DNA of 64,000 bases from contig NC_046683.1 in NCBI RefSeq assembly GCF_009870125.1, forward strand, positions 20,593,001 through 20,657,000. The letters run 5' to 3'. The notes under the pieces are model-generated. The model saw only the letters and a list, made by a program, of their open reading frames with translations, was not told the DNA's origin and searched no databases. The stretch is from Drosophila pseudoobscura. Taxonomy: Eukaryota; Arthropoda; Insecta; Diptera; Drosophilidae. The position numbers were made by a program, and so were the translations under genes. Positions 46,057 to 55,996 of the stretch are shown here, one piece after another (the stretch's first letter is position 1; every line of letters begins with the position of its first letter).

Positions 46057-47459
46057 TTAGACGCCTAACCCGCATTTGTCTGCCCATTTTGACATCTTCA
46101 TAAGAGTGCTTGTCAGGCACTCACATAGCGTCTGCGGGAATTTACCCGAGAATGCTATAGCAACATCGTCCGCATACGCCACCACCCGGCAGCCACCCCC
46201 CTCTATCTCCCGCAGCAGTTCGTTCACTGCCACTTTCCATAGGAGGGGCGAGAGGACTCCGCCCTGCGGGGTGCCTCTACTGACAAATCTGGTGGACGTT
46301 GACGTCCCCAGTGATGCCTCAACCGTCCTGCATTGTAGCATCTGATCGATCAGGCTCACCGTCCGGGAGTCAACCCCCAGTTCCGTCAGTGCACCCGTGA
46401 TGGCGGTCGGTAGGATGTTATTAAAGGCGCCTTCTATGTCCAGGAAGGCTACCAGGGTGTATTCCTTACAGTTGATGGACGCTTCTATGATTGATGTGAT
46501 CGTGTGTAGGGCCGTTTCGGTGGATCTTCCTTTCCGATAGGCATGCTGGGAGTCTGAGAATAGACTAGGCGGAATATTTACCGTGAGATGCATCCCCAAA
46601 AGCCGTTCCATCGTCTTCAGAAGGAAGGACGATAGACTTATGGGTCTGAAATCTTTGGGGGCAGTGTGCGAGGGCTTGCCTGCCTTGGGGATAAAGACGA
46701 CTTTGGTATGAAGCCAGGTTTCCGGGATATATCCATGGGAGAAGATTCCCTCATATATCCTTTTGAGCCAACTAGTGCCTTTTTGTCCAGCGTGAATCAG
46801 TTGGGCAGGGATGATGCCATCTGGTCCCGCGGATTTGTATGGTTTGAAGCTTTTTATTGCCCACGAAATGTTCTCCTGGCTTAGCAGGTTCATGATACCA
46901 CTTGAAGCAACGGAGGGAGCCGCGATGTAGTGTGGTCTGTTTTCATCGCAGCCGGGAAAGTGGGTGTTAAGGAGAAGATTTAGCGACTCATTACTGGACG
47001 TTGTCCATGATTGGTCGGCGTTCTTCAGGTAGCCCAGAGTGGGTGTAGTCTTCGAGAGAACTTTGCGCAAGCGCGAGGCTTCCGAGTTATTCTCAATGTC
47101 GCTACAGAACTTACGCCATGAGGCGCGTTTGGCTTTCCTCAGTTCTTTATTGTATACTGACAGACTGGCCTTGTAATCGGCCCAGTTCTGCTCAGCGTTT
47201 TCGGCCTTAGCTTTATTGAAGAGTCTTCGGGAGGCTTTCCGGAGTTCCCTCAGTTTCGGATTCCACCATTCAGGTTTCTTCCGGCCTCTGCTCTTGCTAG
47301 AGGGGCAGGATTTATCGAGCGCCTCATTGCAGGCGTCGGTAAAAAGTTTAACAAGATGAGTCGTGGCTTCCCTGGAGATCTCCTCCTCAGGTGGAGTCTC
47401 AGGGAGAACACGACAGAGATGGTCTGAGTACCGAGCCCAGTTTGTCCGCCTAAGGTTAC
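46057..47459 (-). pseudogene. ORF2 reverse transcriptase, LOA copy C
   Basis: Open from the BEL-A junction to 46057. Landmarks: KSAGPDGIIPAQL, PKDFRPISLSSFLLKTMERL, QHAYRKGRSTETAL, VAFLDIEGAFNNI (first catalytic Asp), SRGTPQGGVLSPLLW and VVAYADDVAIAF (YADD). A frameshift at about 46060 and an in-frame TAA shortly after separate it from the thumb and RNase H. This is the best preserved reverse transcriptase of the LOA copies in the window. Confidence 0.9.
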
Positions 47460-47864
47460 TGTTCGGGCCAGCCGCTGAGGAATAACCGTAACTTTAGCAT
47501 TATTATTGTATGAGCATAGAGAGCCGCCTACATATGTTGTAAAACGTTGACTTTCTGCAGAGCTGCTGCGCTCTCTCGCTAAAGGGGCTCTCTGCCGCCG
47601 CCACTTCGGCAACTACTTTGATCTGCTGCCGCCACTTCGGCAGTCACTTTGATCTAACGCCGTCGTCTATAGTTCAGTTCTATGCTAACCCCTCTGCGCA
47701 TTGGTTGCATATCGATCTCGCATAAAGTACATCTGGCAATAGCAAGCAATCGGCTTCCGCTAAGCCACCAAGATTAAATATTATATTATATATTATAAAG
47801 TTTAACCCAAATCTCTTTTTATTTTGAAATACATAGGTGCCAAAAAAGCTTGGCATCTCAAACA
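47460..47864 (+). repeat. 5' LTR of BEL-A
   Basis: 405 bp from tgttcgggcc to ctcaaaca. A motif containing gccgccacttcggca is repeated near 47595-47645. An AT-rich block (47780-47800) precedes the 3' part. Confidence 0.97.
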
Positions 47865-47865
47865 T

Positions 47866-47883
47866 TGGTGACCCCGACGTGAT
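47866..47883 (+). other. Primer binding site, tRNA-Trp
   Basis: tggtgaccccgacgtgat is complementary to the last 18 bases of Drosophila tRNA-Trp including CCA; one base separates it from the LTR. Confidence 0.85.
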
Positions 47884-48198
47884 ATAAAACCGTTGCTTAA
47901 TCGCGTTCCGTTAAAACACTTATTAATTATACAATATTGTGTTGTTGGGTAGTTTAACTACCAACAAATACATTTGTGTGCACATTAAAAACAGTTTAAA
48001 GTGCAAATTCAGTGAGAGTGCGGTTGGAATATTTATAGACAAATTCCGGTACTTTAAGCGTCGAATCTCTCATTCTCTGCGCAGCTGCAGCCGCGGTTCT
48101 TGACTTTTCGTGTCTTGCATTCTCGCTCTCGCGTCTATACATCGTCGCTTAAGCGGTATTTCATTTTCCGTTGTTGTGTCGATTGCACAACGGTTAAC

Positions 48199-51100
48199 AT
48201 GGACAACGATCCAAATACAGGCGCGGGCGGAAATATTGTGGTGGCTGATTCCAGACTGAGTCTGTATAAACGTAAAAGTCAGTCATTATATGATCGATTG
48301 CACAGGCTTGGCGAATCCTTTGCGGGGAATAAAATCGACAAGCTGACCGCCGCGGAAGTCGAGGTGCGCCTTGATATGTTGGCAGAAATTCGAGCGGAAT
48401 TTAATAAGGCCCATCATGAGTTGGAGGCTCTCGATCAAAACGAGATTGGGAGTGAGCTGCGCGAAATCTTCGATACTCTTTTCATATCGTTGAAAGCTGA
48501 GTTGCTGGCTGCTGTTGAAGTAGGCCAGTCACACGCCGCTGCCAATTCTACGACTCTGCCAAGCCATTCCGGACATAGTACCATCATCATGGCTCACAAG
48601 CAGCGACTTCCTGAGCTGAAGGTGCCGAAGTTTTCTGGTGGATACGTCGAGTTCTCGGATTTTATGGCAATGTTCAAATCGGTGATTGAAGCGGATGCGG
48701 ATCTCAGTGACATCGAGAAATTCCAGCACCTTCGCTCTTGCCTCGCTGATGCGGCTTTGGATTCGGTTCGATCGTTGGAGCTCTCCAGTGCCAATTATCG
48801 TGCGGCTCTGGATATACTTAATAAACGCTTTAATAACAAAAGACTTGTTTTCCAGGCACACATCAAGAAGATTCTTGGGCTAAAGAGGGTAGACTCGCCT
48901 TCTGCTAAAAGGCTTCGGGAGTTTTCGGATGCAGTCAATTTACACATGCGAGCGTTGCAGACATTGGGAACTGCTGAGGAGATTTCGGGATTCATGGTTA
49001 TCAACATGCTGCTGCAGAAGTTGGATTCGAAGACGCAAACCAAATGGGAGGAGCACACATCGTCGGATGCTATACCTACCGCAGAGGAATTCTTCGAATT
49101 CTTGCAGCAACGCTGCCAGAAAATGGAGCGATTGGAATATGCTACAGCGACACACGCTAGTAGCGATCAGGTGGGAAAAAACCATTCATATACGCATGTT
49201 AAGAAAACGTTTGTAGCTTCCAACTCTTCCGCCGACCCGTCTGTATGCGTCTTTTGCCACTCAGCGGGCCATGGAATATACTCGTGCAAGATATTCGAAA
49301 ATCTCTCACCGTTGCTGCGCCACAAAGAAGTGAAGAAGCTTTCCCTATGCTTCAATTGCCTAAAACCGGGGCACCGGACCCGCGCATGCAATAGTGGAAA
49401 ATGTCGAGTATGCGGCGGTAGGCATCATAGTTTGTTGCACTTCGTTAGTATGCAGCCCACAACACAAGGCTGCCCAGGTATTACTCCTCCCGATCTGGCC
49501 GTTCAACCGGACACTCTTTCCGTTGCTCAAAATTCTGCTAGCAGCTCGTCTCTACCTTCGTCTAACTCTCTTGCTGCCCAAGGTCTTCACTCTGATGTCG
49601 TGCTTCTGGCTACAGCCGTGGTTCTCGTGAAGAATCGGTCTGGCGTTTTAGTTCCTTGTCGTGCCATCTTAAATTCAGGATCGCAGCTGCATCTCGTCAC
49701 ATCCAGGTTCGCCCAGCAGCTTCAGCTTAGGAGAACTCAATCGTCTGCACTTGTGTCTGGGCTGGGCGATACCAGCGTTTCTACTGAGGGATCCACCATA
49801 AGCATTTGTATGCATTCTCGCACCTCTGGTTACACAACTACACTTACTGCTCTCATCGCCCCCACGATTACCGATTCTCAACCAAGTATGGCAGTAAATG
49901 TATCCGATTGGCGTATTCCATCTAACATTCAGCTCGCTGATCCTGCATTTTTCAATCCTCAACGGGTTGATCTTCTCATTGGTGCGAGCGTTTTTTATGA
50001 TCTCCTCTGCGTAGGGCAAATCAAACTCACCGATGGACTGCCTCTTCTGCAGAAGACCCGGCTTGGGTGGATCGTATCTGGTGGTGGACAGAAGGTATCA
50101 AGCTCGGCGCTTTTGGCCACGCACAATTGTCCAGATTCGATAGCTGAGATGGAAGCAAGGTTGGATAAAACTCTTCGTATGTTTCGGGAAGTCGAGGATT
50201 GTGTGGAGGCTGGGTTGAATACCAAAGAAGAAGACGATTGTGAAGCACATTTCGTAAGCCACCTTTCACGGTTGCCATCCGGGGAGTATGCAGTTCGTCT
50301 ACCGCTAATTAACAATTCTGATCGTTTGGGAGAATCTTATGCTCAGGCTTATCGACGGTTCATCAGTCTGGAGCGAAAACTGGAGCGTAATCCTACACTC
50401 AAGGAGCGGTATTCCGCCTTTATGAGGGAGTATATTGATTTGCATCATATGCACCAAGTCAACCCTGATTCCCGTAGCCTCTGCAAATATTTCTTGCCTC
50501 ATCACTGTGTCCTAAAGGAGGACAGTACGACGACAAAACTCCGTGTCGTTTTCGATGGTTCCGCAGCTACATCAACTGGATATTCTCTAAATGATGTGAT
50601 GATGACAGGCCCTGTTATTCAGCCTGCATTGTTCAACATATTGATTCGCTTTCGAACATATCCAGTCGCTCTCACTGGGGACATTTGTAAAATGTACCGC
50701 TGCGTACGAGTGTCTCCACCCGACAATTTGTATCAATGCATCCTATGGCGAGATTCCATCGAGTCCGAGGTTCAAGTCTACACATTAGACACCGTCACAT
50801 ACGGGACGAGGGCTGCATCATTTCTAGCGGTCCGCGCAATGCACCAGCTGGCCATCGACGAGGGTGAATCCTACCCTCTTGGCTCAGCTGCTCTGCGGCA
50901 GGAGTTTTACGTGGATGACCTCATTTCGGGCGGTAATTCGGTCGCACAGGTCATGGAAAAGATGCACCAAACATCAGCTTTACTGTCCCGTGGTAACTTT
51001 AGACTTAGGAAATGGTGCTCCAGTCACCAGGAAGTACTTGAGGGAACCCCTGAAGATGACATAGAGAAGTTCCTAAAGTTTAATGATGGAAGCGACATAG

Positions 51101-53487
51101 CCAAAACTCTCGGCTTAGCGTGGGACCCTGCTTCGGATCAGCTGCTTTTTGCCTTGTCCGCACTGGACGCAACCTCAAAGCCATCAAAGCGGTCGGTTTT
51201 ATCTACGATTGCGCGGTTCTACGACCTTCTTGGATTGATAAATCCAGTCATTGTCAGGTGCAAAATCTTCCTTCAGCAGCTTTGGAGAGAAAATTTGGAT
51301 TGGGATGAAAGCCTACCCTCAGCGTTGCATTCAACTTGGATGGACTTGAGAAATAGTTTGGCAAGCATTTCTCGGATCTCATTTCCTCGCTTGGTTCTTC
51401 GTTCTAGTGTGGCTACAGAAGTTCACGGATTCTGTGATGCCAGCTTAGAAGCATATGGCGCTTGCGTGTATGTCGTGTCCAGGGAAGCCCAGTCTTCGAG
51501 CCACGTTTTGTGCTCAAAGTCGCGAGTGGCGCCGCTAAAGACTATATCGATTCCTAAGCTGGAATTAAGTGGAGCCCATTTGCTTGCAAAAATCATGCAA
51601 AATGTAAAGGACATGGGAATCTTTACAGGTCGGTTCTATTGCTGGTCGGATTCGTCAACAGCATTATCTTGGATTAGGGACGAGCCAGCTAAATTTCAAG
51701 TTTTCGTGGCAAATCGAGTGGCATCAATTCAGGAGTTGACGGCAGACATGGAATGGCGCTATGTTCCCACATCTTTAAATCCTGCTGATATTCTCTCGAG
51801 AGGCTCGCTTCCCAACCATCTTATCCAGTCAGAGCTATGGTTTCACGGCCCATCCTTTTTGCTATGCTCCAAGGATAAGTGGCCTGTATCTCCTACTAAC
51901 AACATAGCAACTTTGGAGCTTCGCAAGAGAGGATTGTTAATCACGTCTCCACATGCCGATCTCACGTCCGGATGCAAATTTGCGAATTCATTCTTTCGCA
52001 TGCAGCGCACATTCGCCTACATGCATAAATTTATACATCGTCTTAGGCATCCAGGACTCACCGTTTCTGATATTCGGCAAGGAACGCATCTTCTAATTCG
52101 ACACATTCAGCTGGCAAATTTGTGGATGGACATAAAGGAGATTCGGCGCAATGGTCAAGTCATTAAATCCAGTTCTATTAGTTCGCTCAACCCTTTCATC
52201 GATCATTCTGGACTACTTAGAGTTGGAGGTCGTCTTGGCAACTCATCGCTAGGATTTGACGCTCAGCACCCGCTCATTTTGCCAAAGGGACATTCCATTA
52301 CCTTTGCGCTGATAAGATATTATCATGAAAGAAACCTCCATGCCGGACCTCGCGCCTTGCTATCCAAAATTCGGCTGGAATATTGGCCCATTGGAGGTGT
52401 TAAGGCAGTGTCAAGGGTCGTCAGCAGATGTGTGAGATGCTTCAGGACTAGGCCGCGCATGGTCGAACACATCATGGGAGACCTACCTAAGGAACGTTTG
52501 GAAGGATCTCGAGCTTTTGAAGTCACTGGAGTAGACTACTGTGGACCTTTTTTCTACCGATCAGAAATCCGCACAAGGCCTCCGATCAAGTGCTACATTA
52601 GCGTATTCATCTGCTTCACTTCCAAGGCTATACACATGGAACTCGTAAAGGATTTGACCACTGCGTCGTTTTTAGGCGCACTAAAGCGTTTTACTTCCAC
52701 TCGAGGAAGGCCAAGTCAAATTTGGTCGGACAATGCGACAAACTTCGTTGGGGCCAAGAACGAGCTTCTGGAGCTAAAGAAGCTTTGTCTGAGCGAACCG
52801 CATATGAAGGAGGTCCACGAATCCTGCTTGGCTGACTCGATCGACTGGCGTTTCATCCCACCTCGCTCTCCGCATTTTGGCGGGTTGTGGGAAGCGGCCG
52901 TGAAGACCGCAAAATATCACCTGTACCGCTCAGTTGGACCATCTTTGCTTAGCTTCGACGAGCTGCGCACTCTGATCTGTCAGATCACTGCAATTGTTAA
53001 CTCTCGCCCTTTGCTCTCGCTTTCAGAAAATCCTGATGATTTAGACGTTTTGACTCCTGCTCATCTGCTTTTAGGCGGCCCCCATGAGCAAATCCTCGAG
53101 CCTGACCTAACGAAGCTGAACTACAATCGTCTGGATGGCTGGCAGCGGGTCACCCAACTACAACAAATATTTTGGAGCCGTTGGCGCGAAGAGTATCTCA
53201 CTCTTTTGCAAGAGCGCGCAAAGTGGCGCACCCCCGCGCAAAACATCTGCAAGAACGACCTCGTTCTGGTGAAGGACGAAAATCTTCCTCCAATGCGTTG
53301 GCCACTGGCTAGAGTGGTCGATGTCGTTTTGGGCAAGGACGGAGTGTGTCGCGTCGCTGACCTGAAGACATCCTCAGGAAACATCAGGAGGGCCGTCACT
53401 CGGCTATGTTTGCTGCCCCTTAAGGAATCTGTTGAGAGACTAGCTCCCAACGGGGGGAGTATGTTCGGGCCAGCCGCTGAGGAATAA
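48199..53487 (+). CDS. gag-pol: BEL-A Gag-Pol polyprotein (protease motif changed)
   Basis: One frame, open from 48100; the start at 48199 (MDNDPNTGAGGN) is chosen because Gag-like sequence follows and the codons before it look like leader. Gag includes KFSGGYVEFSDFMAMF and zinc knuckles CVFCHSAGHGIYSC, CFNCLKPGHRTRAC and CRVCGGRHHSLLH. Protease has NSGSQ instead of DSGSQ (Asn codon 49672-49674). Reverse transcriptase has GDICKMYRCV and YVDD (50908-50919). RNase H has HGFCDASLEAYGACVY. Integrase has the HHCC zone (YYHERNLHAG, CVRCF), VDYCGPF, SDNATNFVGA and PHFGGLWEAAVK (D, D, E). Length of about 1760 residues is normal for BEL. The stop lies 26 bp inside the 3' LTR. Confidence 0.95.
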   Translation: MDNDPNTGAGGNIVVADSRLSLYKRKSQSLYDRLHRLGESFAGNKIDKLTAAEVEVRLDMLAEIRAEFNKAHHELEALDQNEIGSELREIFDTLFISLKAELLAAVEVGQSHAAANSTTLPSHSGHSTIIMAHKQRLPELKVPKFSGGYVEFSDFMAMFKSVIEADADLSDIEKFQHLRSCLADAALDSVRSLELSSANYRAALDILNKRFNNKRLVFQAHIKKILGLKRVDSPSAKRLREFSDAVNLHMRALQTLGTAEEISGFMVINMLLQKLDSKTQTKWEEHTSSDAIPTAEEFFEFLQQRCQKMERLEYATATHASSDQVGKNHSYTHVKKTFVASNSSADPSVCVFCHSAGHGIYSCKIFENLSPLLRHKEVKKLSLCFNCLKPGHRTRACNSGKCRVCGGRHHSLLHFVSMQPTTQGCPGITPPDLAVQPDTLSVAQNSASSSSLPSSNSLAAQGLHSDVVLLATAVVLVKNRSGVLVPCRAILNSGSQLHLVTSRFAQQLQLRRTQSSALVSGLGDTSVSTEGSTISICMHSRTSGYTTTLTALIAPTITDSQPSMAVNVSDWRIPSNIQLADPAFFNPQRVDLLIGASVFYDLLCVGQIKLTDGLPLLQKTRLGWIVSGGGQKVSSSALLATHNCPDSIAEMEARLDKTLRMFREVEDCVEAGLNTKEEDDCEAHFVSHLSRLPSGEYAVRLPLINNSDRLGESYAQAYRRFISLERKLERNPTLKERYSAFMREYIDLHHMHQVNPDSRSLCKYFLPHHCVLKEDSTTTKLRVVFDGSAATSTGYSLNDVMMTGPVIQPALFNILIRFRTYPVALTGDICKMYRCVRVSPPDNLYQCILWRDSIESEVQVYTLDTVTYGTRAASFLAVRAMHQLAIDEGESYPLGSAALRQEFYVDDLISGGNSVAQVMEKMHQTSALLSRGNFRLRKWCSSHQEVLEGTPEDDIEKFLKFNDGSDIAKTLGLAWDPASDQLLFALSALDATSKPSKRSVLSTIARFYDLLGLINPVIVRCKIFLQQLWRENLDWDESLPSALHSTWMDLRNSLASISRISFPRLVLRSSVATEVHGFCDASLEAYGACVYVVSREAQSSSHVLCSKSRVAPLKTISIPKLELSGAHLLAKIMQNVKDMGIFTGRFYCWSDSSTALSWIRDEPAKFQVFVANRVASIQELTADMEWRYVPTSLNPADILSRGSLPNHLIQSELWFHGPSFLLCSKDKWPVSPTNNIATLELRKRGLLITSPHADLTSGCKFANSFFRMQRTFAYMHKFIHRLRHPGLTVSDIRQGTHLLIRHIQLANLWMDIKEIRRNGQVIKSSSISSLNPFIDHSGLLRVGGRLGNSSLGFDAQHPLILPKGHSITFALIRYYHERNLHAGPRALLSKIRLEYWPIGGVKAVSRVVSRCVRCFRTRPRMVEHIMGDLPKERLEGSRAFEVTGVDYCGPFFYRSEIRTRPPIKCYISVFICFTSKAIHMELVKDLTTASFLGALKRFTSTRGRPSQIWSDNATNFVGAKNELLELKKLCLSEPHMKEVHESCLADSIDWRFIPPRSPHFGGLWEAAVKTAKYHLYRSVGPSLLSFDELRTLICQITAIVNSRPLLSLSENPDDLDVLTPAHLLLGGPHEQILEPDLTKLNYNRLDGWQRVTQLQQIFWSRWREEYLTLLQERAKWRTPAQNICKNDLVLVKDENLPPMRWPLARVVDVVLGKDGVCRVADLKTSSGNIRRAVTRLCLLPLKESVERLAPNGGSMFGPAAEE
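53450..53461 (+). other. Polypurine tract of BEL-A
   Basis: acggggggagta directly before the 3' LTR; start site for plus-strand DNA synthesis. It is inside the coding frame. Confidence 0.7.
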
Positions 53488-53732
53488 CCGTAACTTTAGC
53501 ATTATTATTGTATGAGCATAGAGAGCCGCCTACATATGTTGTAAAACGTTGACTTTCTGCAGAGCTGCTGCGCTCTCTCGCTAAAGGGGCTCTCTGCCGC
53601 CGCCACTTCGGCAACTACTTTGATCTGCTGCCGCCACTTCGGCAGTCACTTTGATCTAACGCCGTCGTCTATAGTTTAGTTCTATGCTAACCCCTCTGCG
53701 CATTGGTTGCATATCGATCTCGCATAAAGTAC
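53462..53732 (+). repeat. 3' LTR of BEL-A, left part
   Basis: First 271 bp of the LTR, up to and including gtac, the duplicated target of copy D. Continues at 63553. Confidence 0.97.
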
Positions 53733-54595
53733 TGTGAGGAACCATGGTTCCCACAGACCGAGTGCGACCAAAAGCACAGTCGGATAAAAGCTGACGGCCG
53801 GCCGGATAAGGCGAAGGTCAGGCCAGATGCCCCCGGTTATCCGGACGCGGCGAAGAGGCCAAGGGCCTCGAGAGGGGAAGTGCCCTGCTCTCGGAGAGAG
53901 AGACACAAGAGAGGCAAAGGAAACGGCGGGATCGGGCCAGCAGTAATTTGGCGCATGACCAAATAAGGGTACGGGATCACGCCGCCGGCCAGGCCCCGTT
54001 ACGAAGGCCGTGGAAACCAGGAGACGGCGATGGAAAACTACCGACGCCGAGCCGGGGCCTGGCAAGGGGCTATAAAAGGAGGCGGCGGCGTCAAAGCGGG
54101 TCTCTTTTCCCGCGGATAAGTAAGCGCGCGCGCACGTTGAGACCCGGTCGAAACGCAAGAGTGATACTCGGTACGAAACAAAGAAGTGTAGTGAAGTGTA
54201 GCAGCAGGCAGACAGGCCCCGCCTGCCCCCCCAGAGTAAGTCTAAGTTAAGTGAAGATCCCCGTACGCCGGCGGAAGCTAGGAGGGGAGTGCGAGACGTG
54301 GAGTGCGGATTCGAGTGGCGGACCAAAGCAATAGCGGAGGTCAACTTGCCCCAATCAATAGCCTCGACGCTGCCACACCCGACGAGAGCCCCCGCGTGGT
54401 GGAGATCGGTAATTAAGAGAAACTGTAACACCTAGCCCTAAGTCCTAATAGAATTGCGAATAAAGCGAAAATCAAATAAAAAGAAAGTCTTATCATTTGT
54501 CGTTGGGGGCAACAATAAAAATACGTTGCTGCGAATCTGCCGACCGCTGAGCGAGCCCAGCAAACTCAAGCGAGCCCAAAAAGCAGGTCGTTACA
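53733..54595 (+). repeat. 5' LTR of Lys-gypsy copy D
   Basis: Begins tgtgaggaac, ends gtcgttaca. TATA box tataaaa at 54071-54077, AATAAA-type signals at about 54459 and 54513. A tcggagagagagacac purine tract lies near 53890. Confidence 0.97.
54071..54077 (+). promoter_or_regulatory. TATA box in 5' LTR of copy D
   Basis: tataaaa in GC-rich surroundings, conserved in every family LTR in the window (3969-3975 reversed, about 27240, 63021-63027). Likely start of element transcription lies about 25-30 bp downstream. Confidence 0.7.
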
Positions 54596-54597
54596 AC

Positions 54598-54615
54598 TGG
54601 CGCCCAACGTGGGGC
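54598..54615 (+). other. Primer binding site, tRNA-Lys (CUU), copy D
   Basis: tggcgcccaacgtggggc, 18 bases complementary to the 3' end of tRNA-Lys(CUU), two bases after the LTR. Confidence 0.88.
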
Positions 54616-54664
54616 CTACAACGACAAATAATAGGACAAAGGGAGGGAGAGTATAGACGAGAGA

Positions 54665-55996
54665 ATGGGGAAGGGACAATGGATCCATCGGTTGAGAAAG
54701 GAGGAGCTTGTCCAATGCGGCCACGCCTTCGGCGTGCGGTTGGAGGGTACCGTGGACGAAATGAGAAGAACCTTTAAGGAATGGATGAGGGAACACGAGG
54801 ATGAGGCAGAGTGGGCCGATCTGATAGAGGTATGGGAGTGTCGGGCGAACAGGTCCTCGCCGACACCCCGGGCGGACGATAAACAAGCCGCGTACGAGCA
54901 CCTGGCGCCCCCACCCGGCGCAGCCGCGGCTGCGCTGTGGAGGTCCCCAGTCGATATACAAAGAGAGTTGATAGCGAGTCTCTCAGTGCCCATACCGGAA
55001 CGCTCACACACAGGAACGCCTAGCAGGTCCCGTCACCCAGGAAGGGATCGAAGCCGAGAAACCGAAAGGGAGAGAGTCGAACCAGCCACCACACGGCCAG
55101 CACACCTGGACTACGCTAGAGTGGCGAAACAGGTGAGAGAGTGGTCGTTCCGGTTCGACGGTACGACGAAGCCTCTCGAGTTCTTGGAGCAGGTCGAGTG
55201 GTCCGCCGAGACATACGGTCTGGATCCGGATCTGATCCCCAGGGCGATGCCGGAGCTGCTAAAAGGGCGGGCGTTGATTTGGTTCGTGGCGAACAATCGG
55301 CAGTGGAGAACGTGGAAAGAGTTCTCTTCCAGCTTCCAGGCTTACTTTCTGACTCGGGGATACTTTGAGAAGTTGCTGCAGGAAGTGAGGATGCGGAAAC
55401 AGAAGTGGGGCGAACCGTTCAAAGAATACATGGTAGAGATGCAGACACTTATGCGACCCCTGAAATGTCCCCAAGAGGAGCAAACGGAGTTGATTCGGGA
55501 GAATAGCATGCCCGACTTGAGAGCGTATATGAGACCACACCGGTGCAAGGATCTCGACACCATGATGGAACTGGCAGACGAGTTCGAGGCGCTGGAAAGG
55601 GACCGCCTAGAGTTCCAACGGGAGAATCCCACCGTGAAAGCCCGGGCAGCGAATCCCTTCCACAAGCCGGCCGACACGACGGCATGTCGACGATGCAAAG
55701 ACGGCCCGCTGGAGGAGGCAGCACGGGAGGAAAGGGGAGCGCATGGCCGCTTGCCGACACCGACCAACGGCAATATCGAGGACGGATATGTCAAGAATCC
55801 GGCCCAGGCGTGCCGAAGGTGTGGGAGCGCGGATCATTGGAGCCGGGAGTGCAACGGTCGACCGCTCACCTACTGCTGGAGATGCGGAAAAGTGGGCATC
55901 TCGGCGTGGCAGTGCTGCAGGAAGACGGGAAACGCCCCGCGACCCACGCCGCGGAGGGCCGTGCCAGGGTCGCAAGAAACGGTCCCTCAAGCCTAG
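54665..55996 (+). CDS. gag: Gag of Lys-gypsy copy D
   Basis: 443 residues; the start MGKGQWIHRL is the first ATG of the frame and follows a 50-base leader. Residues about 5-45 (RLRKEELVQCGHAFGVRLEG, then MRRTFKEWM) resemble a SAP-type helix-extended-helix motif. A Pro/Arg-rich linker follows. Residues about 155-330 form the capsid-like Retrotrans_gag region (FDGTTKPLEFLEQVEW, WRTWKEFSSSFQAYF). Two zinc knuckles close to the end bind RNA: CRRCGSADHWSREC and CWRCGKVGISAWQCC, the second without the usual His-Cys spacing. The frame overlaps pol by at least 450 bases, with the shift site at 55927. Confidence 0.95.
   Translation: MGKGQWIHRLRKEELVQCGHAFGVRLEGTVDEMRRTFKEWMREHEDEAEWADLIEVWECRANRSSPTPRADDKQAAYEHLAPPPGAAAAALWRSPVDIQRELIASLSVPIPERSHTGTPSRSRHPGRDRSRETERERVEPATTRPAHLDYARVAKQVREWSFRFDGTTKPLEFLEQVEWSAETYGLDPDLIPRAMPELLKGRALIWFVANNRQWRTWKEFSSSFQAYFLTRGYFEKLLQEVRMRKQKWGEPFKEYMVEMQTLMRPLKCPQEEQTELIRENSMPDLRAYMRPHRCKDLDTMMELADEFEALERDRLEFQRENPTVKARAANPFHKPADTTACRRCKDGPLEEAAREERGAHGRLPTPTNGNIEDGYVKNPAQACRRCGSADHWSRECNGRPLTYCWRCGKVGISAWQCCRKTGNAPRPTPRRAVPGSQETVPQA
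55927..55933 (+). promoter_or_regulatory. Programmed -1 frameshift site GGGAAAC, copy D
   Basis: In the gag frame it reads G GGA AAC (residues T-G-N), the canonical X XXY YYZ form. The pol frame is exactly -1. The next bases, 55934-55959, can pair as gccccgcg ... cgcg(ga)gggc, a GC-rich hairpin. Pol continues as RPATHAAEG, then reaches protease. Confidence 0.8.

Larger units (their letters stand above)
44414..47459 (-). mobile_element. LOA/I-type non-LTR element copy C, left segment
   Basis: A different subfamily from copies A and B. It begins at 44414 with the TTAGG-type tail and runs through the zinc motif, RNase H and reverse transcriptase up to the BEL-A insertion. The protein continues without loss on the far side at 63692 (INFVTLRRTNWARYSDHL across the joint on removing BEL-A and one gttac copy). 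It is damaged by a TGA in the zinc motif (44749-44751 region), a TAA near 46028 and a frameshift near 46060. Confidence 0.92.

Noticed and set aside
48100..48198. Extra 33 N-terminal codons of the BEL-A frame
   Set aside because: Basic, leader-like codons with no similarity to BEL Gag starts; the ATG at 48199 fits better.
53682..54431. 249-codon minus-strand ORF across LTR sequence
   Set aside because: Lies in the LTR and its flank, repeated in every LTR copy with different lengths; no domain.
54598..54615. tRNA-like sequence
   Set aside because: Only the 18 bases complementary to a tRNA end; a primer binding site, not a tRNA gene.
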